This document shows, in pieces, positions 27,733-36,728 of a stretch of 64,000 nt of DNA (its first letter is position 1; each line of letters starts with the position of its first letter). Made by a program: the position numbers and the translations under genes. A model generated the notes under the pieces. That model saw nothing but the letters and a program-made list of their open reading frames with translations. It made no database searches and had not been told where the DNA came from. Origin of the DNA: Palsa-147 sp963771905 (lineage in GTDB: Bacteria > Acidobacteriota > Terriglobia > Acidiferrales > UBA7541); the NCBI GenBank assembly GCA_963771905.1, contig CAVYVI010000009.1, positions 558,001-622,000 of the forward strand, given 5' to 3'.

Positions 27733-28529
27733 CGCTGCCGCCGATCCTCTCCGTTCGCAACCTTCGCAAATCCTATCCGTCGCACGCCGGCGCTTTTGCC
27801 GCCGCCACCGCTCACGGCGTTGCCGTCGATGGCGTCAATTTTGATGTGGCGCCCCGCGAAACGTTTGGCATCGTCGGCGAATCCGGTTGCGGCAAGACCA
27901 CCCTCGCCCGCATGCTTCTTCGCCTCGTCGAACCCGACGAAGGCGAAATCGAATTTCGCGGCGAAAATTTTCTCGCTGCGCGCGGCGGCACGCTCCGCGC
28001 CATGCGCCGCGGAATTCAGATGGTTTTTCAGGATCCCGCCTCATCTCTCAATCCGCGCATGCGCGTCGGCGCGATTGTTGGAGAGCCCCTCGCGATCCAC
28101 GAGCCGCAGCTTTCCCGCGCTACGCGGAGCGCTCGCGTCGCGGAAGCGCTCGCCGCTGTGGGGCTCGAGTCCAATGCAGCCAATCGCTTCCCCCACGAAT
28201 TTTCCGGCGGCCAGCGGCAGCGAGTCGGAATCGCGCGCGCCCTGATTCTGCGCCCGGACGTTGTCGTGGGCGACGAGCCGGTCTCCGCGCTCGATGTTTC
28301 CGTCGGCGCGCAAGTCCTCGAGCTCCTCGCGCGCCTGCAGAACGACCTCGGCCTCACCTACGTTTTGATCTCGCACTCCCTTCCCGTCGTCGCCCAACTC
28401 GCCACCCGCGTCGCCGTTATGCGCGCCGGAAAATTCGTCGAGATCGGTCCGGCAGCCGACGTCCTCTCCCACCCCCACGATCCCTACACTCAATCCCTCC
28501 TCGCCGCCGTCCCCGAATTACCCGCCTGA
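27729..28529 (+). CDS. Opp/Dpp-type ABC transporter ATP-binding protein (F subunit)
   Basis: 266 residues. Walker A GESGCGKT (residues 50-57), MVFQDPASSLNPRMRVG, signature FSGGQRQRVGIARAL, Walker B VVVGDEPVSALD, H-loop LISHSLPVVAQ. Partner of the preceding ATPase in a heterodimeric peptide/nickel-type importer or exporter. It lacks the extended C-terminal Cys-rich region and ends soon after HDPYTQSLLAAVP. Overlaps the first ATPase by 4 nt. Confidence 0.93.
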   Translation: MTLPPILSVRNLRKSYPSHAGAFAAATAHGVAVDGVNFDVAPRETFGIVGESGCGKTTLARMLLRLVEPDEGEIEFRGENFLAARGGTLRAMRRGIQMVFQDPASSLNPRMRVGAIVGEPLAIHEPQLSRATRSARVAEALAAVGLESNAANRFPHEFSGGQRQRVGIARALILRPDVVVGDEPVSALDVSVGAQVLELLARLQNDLGLTYVLISHSLPVVAQLATRVAVMRAGKFVEIGPAADVLSHPHDPYTQSLLAAVPELPA

Positions 28530-28673
28530 GTGAATGTCGAATCTTCCGCCCGCACCTCCCGGATAAATTCCCATCTCGCTTCCACGCCCATCCTGGATTA
28601 AACTCAGCCCCCTTGAAGTCTCGTGCTCCCCGCTGCCTAGAAAGAGGCAGCTTCTCCTCGGAGGATAAAATTC

Positions 28674-29429
28674 ATGGCGACGCCACCGATCCCGGCCCCC
28701 GAAGCTTCCGCGGAACCCCAATCCATCGGCACTGTAGGCCGAATGACCGGGGTGCTCTTCAATCCGAAGCCGACGTTCGAAGACATCGTCGCCCGCCCCA
28801 GCTGGCTCCTGCCGCTCGTATTCCTCGCAATTCTGTCGATCGTGGTCATTGCCATCTTCGGCCAGCGCGTCGGCTGGCGCGGTGTCATCGAGCGCCAGAT
28901 CGAGCAGAGTCCGCGCGCCGACCAGTTGACGCAGGAGCAAAAAGAGCAAGCCGTCGAAAGAGGCGTCAAGTTCGGGCCGCCTATCACCTACGTCATCGTC
29001 GTTGTTGGAGCATTCCTTGGCCCCGTGATCATCGCGGCTGTGCTCCTCGGCGCATTCAATGTGATGGCGGGGACTCGCCTCGATTTCAAAATCGCTCTCG
29101 CCATCGTTTCGTTTTCCTGGATGCCGTTTGCCATCCATGGTCTGTTATCGATAATCCTGTTATTCGTCAAATCGCCGGATTCTATCGAGATCGAACATAT
29201 CGTCGCATCGAATCCCGGCGCGTTTCTCTCGAGCGATTCCGCGAAGTGGCTCATGTCGCTGCTGACCTCCTTCGATCTTTTCACCTTCTGGGTGATCGCG
29301 TTGCAGGCGGTCGGATTTTCCACCGCCAGCCCCAAGAAAGTGTCGTTCGTCAAGGCGCTCACGATCATCGTTGCGGTGTGGGCCTGCTATGTTCTTCTCA
29401 AGGTTGGCTGGGTCGGCGCATTTTCGTAA
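28674..29429 (+). CDS. Yip1-family integral membrane protein
   Basis: 251 residues with five hydrophobic segments (WLLPLVFLAILSIVVIAIF; ITYVIVVVGAFLGPVIIAAVLLGAF; ALAIVSFSWMPFAIHGLLSIILLF; LFTFWVIALQAVGF; ALTIIVAVWACYVLLKV). GVLFNPKPTFEDIVARPSWLLP at the start is the usual entry of bacterial YIP1 proteins. Role unknown in bacteria. GGAGG lies just before the ATG. Followed by tgt 30 nt later. Confidence 0.85.
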   Translation: MATPPIPAPEASAEPQSIGTVGRMTGVLFNPKPTFEDIVARPSWLLPLVFLAILSIVVIAIFGQRVGWRGVIERQIEQSPRADQLTQEQKEQAVERGVKFGPPITYVIVVVGAFLGPVIIAAVLLGAFNVMAGTRLDFKIALAIVSFSWMPFAIHGLLSIILLFVKSPDSIEIEHIVASNPGAFLSSDSAKWLMSLLTSFDLFTFWVIALQAVGFSTASPKKVSFVKALTIIVAVWACYVLLKVGWVGAFS

Positions 29430-29459
29430 TCGTTTCGGCCAACTGATACAATTCGCCGG

Positions 29460-30599
29460 ATGGGTTTTCATTTCGAAGTTCTGAAGACGGATCCGACCGG
29501 CGCGCGTCTTGGCCGCCTGACCACGCCGCACGGCGTTATCGAAACGCCTGCGTTCATGCCCGTCGGCACGGCCGCCACCGTCAAGGGCCTCACGCAACAG
29601 GCGCTCGAAGAACTCGGCGTCCAGATCCTTCTCGCGAATACCTACCATCTTTTCCTTCGCCCCGGTCACGAACTCATCCGCGAACTGGGCGGTCTGCACG
29701 CGTTCATGTCCTGGCCGCGTCCCATCCTCACCGATTCCGGCGGCTTCCAGGTTTTCAGCCTTTCCGATCTTCGCAAGGTGGCCGACGAAGGCGTCACGTT
29801 TCGCTCGCACATTGACGGCTCCGAACATTTTCTTTCCCCGGAAATTGCTCTCAATGTCGAAATGGCGCTCGGTGCCGACATCATCATGGTTCTCGACGAA
29901 TGCATCGAAGCTCCCGCGGACCACGCGCGAGCGCAAGCTGCCGCCGCGCGCACCCTCGATTGGGCCCGCCGTTCGCGCGATCACTTCTCCCATCACGGTA
30001 ATTCTTCGCGCCAAATGCTCTTCGGAATCGTGCAGGGTGGAACGCACGCCGATTTGCGCCGCCAAAACGCACGCGATCTCATCGCCCTCGATTTTCCCGG
30101 CTACGCCATCGGCGGTCTCGCCGTCGGCGAACCCCATCGCGTCACCTGCGACATGACCGGTGAAGTCACGTCACAGCTTCCCACTGCTCGCCCGCGCTAT
30201 TTGATGGGCGTCGGCAAGCCCGAGCAAATCGTCGATTACGTCTCGCTCGGCGTCGATATGATGGACTGCGTTCTGCCGACGCGCAGCGCCCGTCACGGCT
30301 ATCTCTTCACATCGCAAGGCCGCCTGCTCATCAAGAATGCGCGTTACGCGAATGACCCGCGGCCTATCGATGAAACCTGCGCCTGCGCGGTTTGCCGCCG
30401 TTATTCCCGCGCCTATCTCCGGCACTTATTTCTCGCGAATGAACTGCTTGGTTCGATCCTGAACTCCCACCACAACCTCTACTTTTACCTTGACATCATG
30501 CGCCAAATTCGCGAGGCTATCGGTTTTGGGAATCTGTCAGGATTCCGCATGGACCTGCAGGCTCGCCTCGAAATCAGGCATTCCGAATTGGGCGTGTAG
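29460..30599 (+). CDS. tgt: tRNA-guanine(34) transglycosylase
   Basis: 379 residues; exchanges G34 for preQ1 in GUN-anticodon tRNAs during queuosine synthesis. Substrate-binding/catalytic LTDSGGFQVFSL, MVLDECIE, GLAVGEPH and the nucleophile segment GVDMMDCVLPTRSARHG are present, and the zinc site CACAVCRRYSRAYLRHLF is near residue 305. First gene of the tgt-yajC-secD-secF order conserved in many bacteria. Confidence 0.97.
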   Translation: MGFHFEVLKTDPTGARLGRLTTPHGVIETPAFMPVGTAATVKGLTQQALEELGVQILLANTYHLFLRPGHELIRELGGLHAFMSWPRPILTDSGGFQVFSLSDLRKVADEGVTFRSHIDGSEHFLSPEIALNVEMALGADIIMVLDECIEAPADHARAQAAAARTLDWARRSRDHFSHHGNSSRQMLFGIVQGGTHADLRRQNARDLIALDFPGYAIGGLAVGEPHRVTCDMTGEVTSQLPTARPRYLMGVGKPEQIVDYVSLGVDMMDCVLPTRSARHGYLFTSQGRLLIKNARYANDPRPIDETCACAVCRRYSRAYLRHLFLANELLGSILNSHHNLYFYLDIMRQIREAIGFGNLSGFRMDLQARLEIRHSELGV

Positions 30600-30699
30600 G
30601 AAACGGGTCGGGCCGAGGCAGCACATTTCAGTATGTATCCGCGAGACCCCGCCGGTCGCGGCGGGAATCCGCAGATCAAGGGCTTGGGAATCAACGTGA

Positions 30700-30705
30700 T
30701 ACAAT
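30700..30705 (+). promoter_or_regulatory. -10 element immediately before yajC
   Basis: TACAAT ends 8 nt before the yajC ATG at 30714, and no Shine-Dalgarno lies between. A transcript from here would be leaderless or nearly so. Confidence 0.4.
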
Positions 30706-30713
30706 GTTCTTCG

Positions 30714-31019
30714 ATGGCTGTTTCTCTCTTCGTGCAGTCCGTGCCGAGCGGTTTGGTCACCTTTCTCCCTCTCTTGCTCATCATGGTCATTTTTTATTTT
30801 TTGTTGATCATGCCGGCGCAGCGCCGCCAGAAGAAAACCGCGCAGATGCTACAGGCCCTGAAGAACGGCGACAAAGTCATCACCAATGGCGGAATTTACG
30901 GCACTGTCGTTGGGCTCGAAGACGATACCGTGCAGCTTCGCATTGCGGATCAGGTGAAAATCAAGCTGTCCCGCAATGCCGTCGTCTCGCTTCAGCAGGA
31001 ACCGCAGAAGGAGAGCTAG
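30714..31019 (+). CDS. yajC: Preprotein translocase subunit YajC
   Basis: 101 residues: one membrane helix (LVTFLPLLLIMVIFYFLLIMPAQRRQKK) and the small cytosolic domain with LKNGDKVITNGGIYGTVVGLEDDTVQLRI. Accessory subunit of the SecDF-YajC complex. ATG 30714 is chosen over upstream codons because homologues begin right before the TM helix. secD starts 9 nt after the stop. Confidence 0.96.
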   Translation: MAVSLFVQSVPSGLVTFLPLLLIMVIFYFLLIMPAQRRQKKTAQMLQALKNGDKVITNGGIYGTVVGLEDDTVQLRIADQVKIKLSRNAVVSLQQEPQKES

Positions 31020-31028
31020 GTCCCGCGC

Positions 31029-32651
31029 ATGAATTCCCAGCTCAGATGGAAATTCATCTTTATCTTAATCGTCATCCTGGTGTGTTTGTACGGCCTCGTT
31101 TGCTTGCCCGATTTTCCAACATCGCTGCAAGCCGTGAAGGACAATTTCACGGACCGCATCAAGCTCGGCCTCGATTTGAAAGGCGGAAGTCACCTCGTTC
31201 TGCAAGTCCAGGTTCAGGAAGCCATCGGCCTGCATTGCGATCAGACGGTCGACCAGCTCACCAAGGAACTCCGCAGCAAGAACATTCTCACCGGCGAAAT
31301 TCGCCGCGTCGATGACACGCACATTCTGGTTCGCGATATCGTCCCCGCATCGGCCGACGCATTCCGCGATCTCGTCTCGAGCGAGTTCGCCGACTGGAAT
31401 ATTTCTCCCGCGGCGGGCGAAACTTCCGGCTATCTCCTCACCATGAAGCCGACCGTGGTCTCCGACATTCAAACGCAAACGATGGATCAGTCGCTTGAAA
31501 CCATCGAGCGCCGCATCAACGCTCTCGGCCTCACCGAGCCCACCATCGCCTTCACCGGCCGCGCCGAAAATGAAATTCTCGTGCAGCTTCCCGGCGAAGG
31601 TGATCCGACGCGTGCCAAGGCCGTCATTCAAGCCGGCGGCCAGCTCGAATTGCGCGGCGTCGACGACACCAACACCTATCCTTCCGAAGCCGCCGCACTC
31701 GCTGCACACGGCGGCGTTCTTCCGCCCGGCACCGAATTGCTCCCTGGCAAATCCGCCACCGCGCCCGGACAATCCGGGCCGCAGGTCTGGTATCTCGTCG
31801 ATCGCCTTCCGATTGTCACCGGCCAGGATTTGCGCAGCGCCACTCCTTCACCCAGCACGAATTATCCCGGCCAATATCAAGTGAACTTCGTTCTCTCCAC
31901 CGCCGCCGCGGCCCGCTTCGGCCCCTTCACCGAATCGCATATCGGCAAACAGATGGCGATTGTTCTCGACCATCAGGTGCAGACCGCGCCCGTCATCAAT
32001 AGCCGCATCGAAGATTCCGGAATGATCGAGGGGAATTTCAGTCAGGACTCCGCAAAAGATCTGTCGCTTGTCCTCCGCGCCGGCGCGCTCCCGGCATCGA
32101 TCAAATATCTCGAGGAACGCACGGTCGGCCCGTCGCTCGGCGCCGATTCCATTCGCGCCGGCGTCCGCGCGTCGGTTGGCAGCCTCATCGTCGTGATGCT
32201 TTTCCTGGTCGTCTACTATCGGCTCAGCGGCATCAACGCCGTCGTCGCCCTGATTCTCAACCTCGTCATTCTCATTGCCTTTATGGCGTATTTCGGCGCC
32301 GTGCTCACGTTGCCCGGCATCGCTGGCGTCGTTTTAACGATCGGCATGGGCGTCGATTCCAACGTTCTCGTCTTTGAACGCATCAGAGAAGAATTACGCG
32401 CAGGGAAGGCCAATGCCTCAGCCGTCGGCGCGGGCTTCGATAAGGCCTTTCTGACGATCATTGACACGCACATCACGACTCTCGTTTCGGCCGCGTTTCT
32501 GTTTTTATTCGGCACCGGCCCCGTGAAGGGTTTTGCCATCACACTCGTCATCGGTCTTCTGGCAAACCTGTTCACTTCCATCTACGTCTCGCGCGTTATT
32601 TTCGATTGGCATCTCTCGCGCATGGATCAGCAAGGCGAGCTAAGCATTTGA
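31029..32651 (+). CDS. secD: Protein translocase subunit SecD
   Basis: 540 residues, six TM helices. First TM (FIFILIVILVCLYGLVCL), then IKLGLDLKGGSHLVLQV, the large periplasmic P1 domain, and the C-terminal membrane bundle with SLGADSIRAGVRASVGSLIVVMLFLVVYYR and the GMGVDSNVLVFERIREEL motif. Uses the proton gradient to pull exported proteins through SecYEG. secF follows after 102 nt. Confidence 0.96.
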   Translation: MNSQLRWKFIFILIVILVCLYGLVCLPDFPTSLQAVKDNFTDRIKLGLDLKGGSHLVLQVQVQEAIGLHCDQTVDQLTKELRSKNILTGEIRRVDDTHILVRDIVPASADAFRDLVSSEFADWNISPAAGETSGYLLTMKPTVVSDIQTQTMDQSLETIERRINALGLTEPTIAFTGRAENEILVQLPGEGDPTRAKAVIQAGGQLELRGVDDTNTYPSEAAALAAHGGVLPPGTELLPGKSATAPGQSGPQVWYLVDRLPIVTGQDLRSATPSPSTNYPGQYQVNFVLSTAAAARFGPFTESHIGKQMAIVLDHQVQTAPVINSRIEDSGMIEGNFSQDSAKDLSLVLRAGALPASIKYLEERTVGPSLGADSIRAGVRASVGSLIVVMLFLVVYYRLSGINAVVALILNLVILIAFMAYFGAVLTLPGIAGVVLTIGMGVDSNVLVFERIREELRAGKANASAVGAGFDKAFLTIIDTHITTLVSAAFLFLFGTGPVKGFAITLVIGLLANLFTSIYVSRVIFDWHLSRMDQQGELSI

Positions 32652-32753
32652 ACCAGCACGGCTTGACGGGCCAGCGGCGAAGCAGCCGCGCCCCGCACTT
32701 GGGAACTGAAACGTTGCAGACGGTGTCTAACTAAAGCGGGACTGGACTCAGGA

Positions 32754-33947
32754 ATGGAATTCTTCCACAGCGTCAACATTGACTGGATGGGCAAAACAAA
32801 ATACTTCGTCTCCTGCTCGCTCATCCTTTTGGTCATCGGCTGGATTTCCGTGTTTCGCGGTGGCGGCCTTCGCTACGGCATCGATTTCCGCGGCGGCACT
32901 CTCGTCTATGTCCGCTTCTCGAGCGCGCCTCCCATCAATAAAATCCGCAGCAGCTTGCAGAGCGTCGGCCTCGCCAACAGCACCATCCAGCAGATCAGCG
33001 AGAATCTTGGAAATGCGAGCTCCAGCAACGACGTCGTGATCGGCCTCGAGCAACGCGGTACCGGCGATGAATCTCTCGACACCGGCAAGCAGGCCATTCT
33101 CTCCGTTCTTCAGAAAATGTTCCCGACGCCGGGCGGCAAAGCCGATTTCAATTCTATAACTCCGTCCGATCTCGCGGGCTTTCTCACGCAGAAAGATCCT
33201 CTCTCCCTCGGCACCACCGCGGGCGACCGTTACACGCAACTCGCGCAGCGCCTCACCGAATCGCGCGACAAAGATCATGGCGGCATCCTCACGAATTTCG
33301 ACGAACTTGCGAGCGTCCCGGGCGTCAACACAACTCTCGTCTCCGATCTCAAGAATTCCTTCGCTCTCGGCAGCTTCGCCATCCGCGATGTCGAGATCGT
33401 CGGCCCCAAAGTCGGCGCCCAGCTCCGCCGCCAGGCTATCCTTGCAACCCTCTATGCTCTGGCGGGCATGTTGATATATATTGCCATCCGGTTCGAGTGG
33501 GTCTACGGGGCAGCCGCCGTGATTGCCGTGTTTCACGACGTACTGATCACCCTCGGCCTGTTCTCTCTTTTTCGTTTTGAAATTTCGCTGACGGTGATTG
33601 CGGCCTTGCTAACTTTGGTCGGCTATTCGATGAACGACACGATTGTCATCTTCGACCGCGTGCGCGAAAACTTGCGGCTGATGCGCCGCGAGCCGCTCCC
33701 CGCCATCGTGAACAAATCCATCAATCAGACTCTCTCTCGCACCATCCTCACCAGCGGTCTGACCTTTCTGACCGTCCTGGTTCTCTTCCTGATGGGTGGC
33801 GAGGTTCTTCGCAGCTTCTCTTTTGCTATGGTGGTGGGAGTTGTGGTAGGAACATACTCCAGTTTCGGTATTGCGGCTCCCATCGTCGTTCTTTGGAGCA
33901 AGTATCGGGGTCAAGGGGCCGTCGCTCGCGCTGGATCCGCAGCCTAA
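32754..33947 (+). CDS. secF: Protein translocase subunit SecF
   Basis: 397 residues. First TM (YFVSCSLILLVIGWISVF) and GIDFRGGTLVYVRF, then a periplasmic domain longer than in E. coli SecF (323 aa); the extra length is at about residues 90-190. C-terminal motifs VGPKVGAQLRRQAILATLYALAGMLIYIAIRFEW and GYSMNDTIVIFDRVRENLR are clear. Forms a heterodimer with SecD. Followed by tonB 30 nt later. Confidence 0.95.
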   Translation: MEFFHSVNIDWMGKTKYFVSCSLILLVIGWISVFRGGGLRYGIDFRGGTLVYVRFSSAPPINKIRSSLQSVGLANSTIQQISENLGNASSSNDVVIGLEQRGTGDESLDTGKQAILSVLQKMFPTPGGKADFNSITPSDLAGFLTQKDPLSLGTTAGDRYTQLAQRLTESRDKDHGGILTNFDELASVPGVNTTLVSDLKNSFALGSFAIRDVEIVGPKVGAQLRRQAILATLYALAGMLIYIAIRFEWVYGAAAVIAVFHDVLITLGLFSLFRFEISLTVIAALLTLVGYSMNDTIVIFDRVRENLRLMRREPLPAIVNKSINQTLSRTILTSGLTFLTVLVLFLMGGEVLRSFSFAMVVGVVVGTYSSFGIAAPIVVLWSKYRGQGAVARAGSAA

Positions 33948-33977
33948 GCGCTCGACGGCAGCAGGGAGGCAACTCAG

Positions 33978-34715
33978 ATGTTCGACGATTTAGTTGAATC
34001 GAGCGTCATCAGAAAAAAGACCAACAAGAGTTGGACCGTCGCCCTTTCGGCCATCATTCAGGGCGCGATCCTTTTCGTGTTGGTTCTGATTCCGTTGATC
34101 TACACGGAAGCGCTGCCCAAGCAGCTGCTCACCACGTTCCTCGTCGCTCCGGCTCCTCCTCCACCGCCGCCCCCTCCGGCTGCCGCGGTCCAAAGGATTG
34201 TGAAGCCCGTCGCGCGCATCATTCAAGCCGGCAAGATGATGGCTCCCACGGTCATCCCTAAGAAAGTTGAGATGATCAAGGAAGAAGAGCTGCCCCCGGA
34301 TGTTGGCGCCGCTGGCGTCGTCGGCGGTGTGCCCGGCGGCATTCCCGGCGGCTCCGCTGGTGGCGTCTTGGGCGGGATTATCGGTGGAGTCGGCTCTGGT
34401 CCACCGCCACCCCCTCGGCCGCAAGGGCGGATCCGCGTGGGCGGCAACGTGCAAGCCGCCAGGATGCTGCGTCAGGTCCAGCCCATCTATCCGCAGATCG
34501 CCAAGACGGCCCACGTTCAGGGAACCGTCATCCTTCACGCCATTATCGCCAAGGATGGCACGGTTCAGGAACTCCAATACATTTCCGGTCCGCCTTTGCT
34601 CATGAAGGCTGCGATGGATGCGGTTCGCGAGTGGCGCTATCAGCCCACTCAATTGAACGGCGAGCCCGTCGAAGTCGATACGACCATTTCCGTTATCTTT
34701 ACTCTTGGTGGTTAA
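33978..34715 (+). CDS. tonB: TonB-type energy transducer
   Basis: 245 residues: N-terminal cytosolic stretch, one TM helix (ALSAIIQGAILFVLVLIPLIY), a proline run (APPPPPPPPAAA), then a glycine-rich linker (residues about 110-145, VGGVPGGIPGGSAGGVLGG) and the C-terminal TonB domain (QVQPIYPQIAKTAHVQGTVILHAIIAKDGTV...AVREWRYQPTQLNG). Couples the ExbBD proton motor to outer membrane transporters. Replacing the usual Pro/Lys linker with Gly repeats is a common acidobacterial variant. Followed by exbB and two exbD genes. Confidence 0.93.
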   Translation: MFDDLVESSVIRKKTNKSWTVALSAIIQGAILFVLVLIPLIYTEALPKQLLTTFLVAPAPPPPPPPPAAAVQRIVKPVARIIQAGKMMAPTVIPKKVEMIKEEELPPDVGAAGVVGGVPGGIPGGSAGGVLGGIIGGVGSGPPPPPRPQGRIRVGGNVQAARMLRQVQPIYPQIAKTAHVQGTVILHAIIAKDGTVQELQYISGPPLLMKAAMDAVREWRYQPTQLNGEPVEVDTTISVIFTLGG

Positions 34716-34829
34716 GGCCGGCGCGGCTCCGGTTCGCCGGGTCCGCTTCGGGTGTTTGGGCAAGGGTGGCCGGCAGGTTCTCGCTGCCGAAAATTTGACT
34801 CCGAACGATATTGAGGAGGGGTAAACCTT

Positions 34830-35549
34830 ATGTTTGCGAATCTCGTTTTGGCGGTGATGTTCCAACAGAACGCAGACGTCGGCTGGGATTTGGTTACGAT
34901 GTGGCACAACATGGGCGTGCCGGCCAAGGCTGTGGTCGTACTTCTCTTCGTCATGTCCGCCTGGTCGGTGGGCATCATGATTGACCGCGCCTTGATGTTC
35001 AGTGCGGCACGCAAGCAGTCGCGCGTCTTCGTCCAGCAGGTCGCCGGCGCGCTCAAGGACAACAAGCTCGACGAGGCCATTTCCATCGCCGAGCGCAACA
35101 AGAAGAGCCACATCGCCAAGGTTGTCGCCACCGGTCTTTCCGAGTTCCAGGCGGCTTCCGCTCAGGTGAGTGACGAAGAAGTGATCGAAGCCGCGCGCCG
35201 CGGTCTCGAACGCTCCGTCGCCATCGTCCATGCCGAGATGAAGCGCGGCCTCTCCGGTCTCGCCACCATCGGTTCCACCGCTCCCTTCGTCGGCCTGTTC
35301 GGCACCGTGGTCGGCATCATCAACGCCTTTAAGGGCATCGCCAGCAGCAAGGCCACCGGTCTGTCCGCCGTCGCAGGCGGTATTTCCGAAGCCCTGGTCA
35401 CCACCGCTCTCGGTTTGCTTGTCGCCGTCCCGGCCGTGTGGACCTACAACTATTTCACCAATAAGGTGGAAGCCTTCGACGTCGAGATGGACAACTCCTC
35501 GATGGAGTTGATCAACTATTTCATCACCCGGCGCGGGGTAAAGAAGTAA
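34830..35549 (+). CDS. exbB: MotA/TolQ/ExbB-family proton channel subunit
   Basis: 239 residues with three TM helices (AKAVVVLLFVMSAWSVGIMIDRAL; GLATIGSTAPFVGLFGTVVGIINAF; GISEALVTTALGLLVAVPAVWTYNYF), the last two holding the family's GSTAPFVGLFGTVVGI and EALVTTALGL motifs. Forms the pentameric stator around ExbD. Strong RBS (GAGGAGGGG) before ATG 34830. Name exbB rather than tolQ is chosen because tonB precedes it. Confidence 0.93.
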   Translation: MFANLVLAVMFQQNADVGWDLVTMWHNMGVPAKAVVVLLFVMSAWSVGIMIDRALMFSAARKQSRVFVQQVAGALKDNKLDEAISIAERNKKSHIAKVVATGLSEFQAASAQVSDEEVIEAARRGLERSVAIVHAEMKRGLSGLATIGSTAPFVGLFGTVVGIINAFKGIASSKATGLSAVAGGISEALVTTALGLLVAVPAVWTYNYFTNKVEAFDVEMDNSSMELINYFITRRGVKK

Positions 35550-35552
35550 GCC

Positions 35553-36005
35553 ATGGGGTATAAGCCAAAGGCCCCACCGGTCATGTCGGAGCCGAACGTA
35601 ATTCCCATGGCCGACATTATGCTCGTCCTTTTGATCATCTTCATGGTGGTCACGCCCATGTTGCAGAAGGGCGTCTCCGTGGACATGGCCAAGGTCCAGA
35701 ATCCTGAGGACATGAGGGATGCCGACCGGGACGACGCCGTCCTGATTGCCGTCACCCGGGATGGCCGCTATTTCCTCGGCACTACTCAGGTCTCCCTCGA
35801 TGACATCACCAGCAAGGTGAAGGACCTCCTCGCCAACCGCATAGACAAGACCGTCTTCGTCAAGAGCGACGCTCGCGCGAAGTACGGTGAAGTCGTCAAG
35901 GCGGTTGACGAGGTTCGCGCCGCCGGTGTCGATAATCTCGGCCTTCTCACCGATAAACTCGATACGGGGCGCAAGGCCCCTCCCCCGCCCCCTACGGGCG
36001 ATTAG
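35553..36005 (+). CDS. exbD: ExbD/TolR-family protein, copy 1
   Basis: 150 residues. One TM helix carries the essential acid (NVIPMADIMLVLLIIFMVVTPML, Asp of MADIML). The periplasmic domain follows, with a Lys/Pro-rich end (GRKAPPPPPTGD). Starts 3 nt after exbB. Partner of ExbB and TonB. Confidence 0.93.
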   Translation: MGYKPKAPPVMSEPNVIPMADIMLVLLIIFMVVTPMLQKGVSVDMAKVQNPEDMRDADRDDAVLIAVTRDGRYFLGTTQVSLDDITSKVKDLLANRIDKTVFVKSDARAKYGEVVKAVDEVRAAGVDNLGLLTDKLDTGRKAPPPPPTGD

Positions 36006-36030
36006 CGTTTCGCTTTAAAGGAGCCCTTCC

Positions 36031-36459
36031 ATGGGAATGGCAGTTGGCACACACAAAGGCTCAATGGCCGAAATGAACGTCGTGCCCTTGATCGACATCT
36101 TGCTCGTGCTGATCATCATTTTCATGGTGATCACTCCGACCACGCCGAAGGGCCTCGACGCGCTTGTCCCGCAACCCGCGCCCCCGAACGCTAAGGAGGA
36201 CCCGGCCCTCCTGGCTAAGACGATCGTCGTTCAGGTCACCGCGAGCGGGAAAGTCCTCATCAATCAGGATGAAATTTCGTGGGATCAGCTCGGACCGCGC
36301 ATTGAAGACATCTTCAAGATGCGTGCCGAGAAGGTCGCCTTCGTCAAGGGCGATGATTCCGTCGACTTCGCCGATGTGGCCCGCGCCATCGACATCATGC
36401 GCGGCAACGGCGTCGATAAAGTCGGCTTGATTACGGCTAAGGTCGAGGCCGGTCAGTAA
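36031..36459 (+). CDS. exbD: ExbD/TolR-family protein, copy 2
   Basis: 142 residues, TM helix MNVVPLIDILLVLIIIFMVITPTTP with the conserved Asp in LIDILL. It resembles the first copy in the TM segment but diverges in the periplasmic domain (KVLINQDEISWDQLGPRIEDIF). Paired exbD genes behind one exbB are frequent in this phylum and may form a heterodimer in the stator pore. AAGGAG precedes the start. Confidence 0.93.
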   Translation: MGMAVGTHKGSMAEMNVVPLIDILLVLIIIFMVITPTTPKGLDALVPQPAPPNAKEDPALLAKTIVVQVTASGKVLINQDEISWDQLGPRIEDIFKMRAEKVAFVKGDDSVDFADVARAIDIMRGNGVDKVGLITAKVEAGQ

Positions 36460-36728
36460 GCCCGGCGGCTTGGCATTTTGCTGGTGCGCAGTCGCGTGCT
36501 GGGTCGATTCGGCAGGGTGGCCATACGTTGGGATAACGGTAGGCTGCTACAAGGGTGCTGCATGGGAAGTGAACGTCGCACCCCGAAATTGATCCCTCGT
36601 TGGTTTTGATCGTCATGGCGATCGCGTCGGTCACGCAGCTTCGAAGAAACGGGCATATTCTTGGGCCGCGCGTCGGAGCAGGGGTCCAAATCAAGACTCC
36701 GGCGGAGAATTTTCAAGGAGAAATTGGA

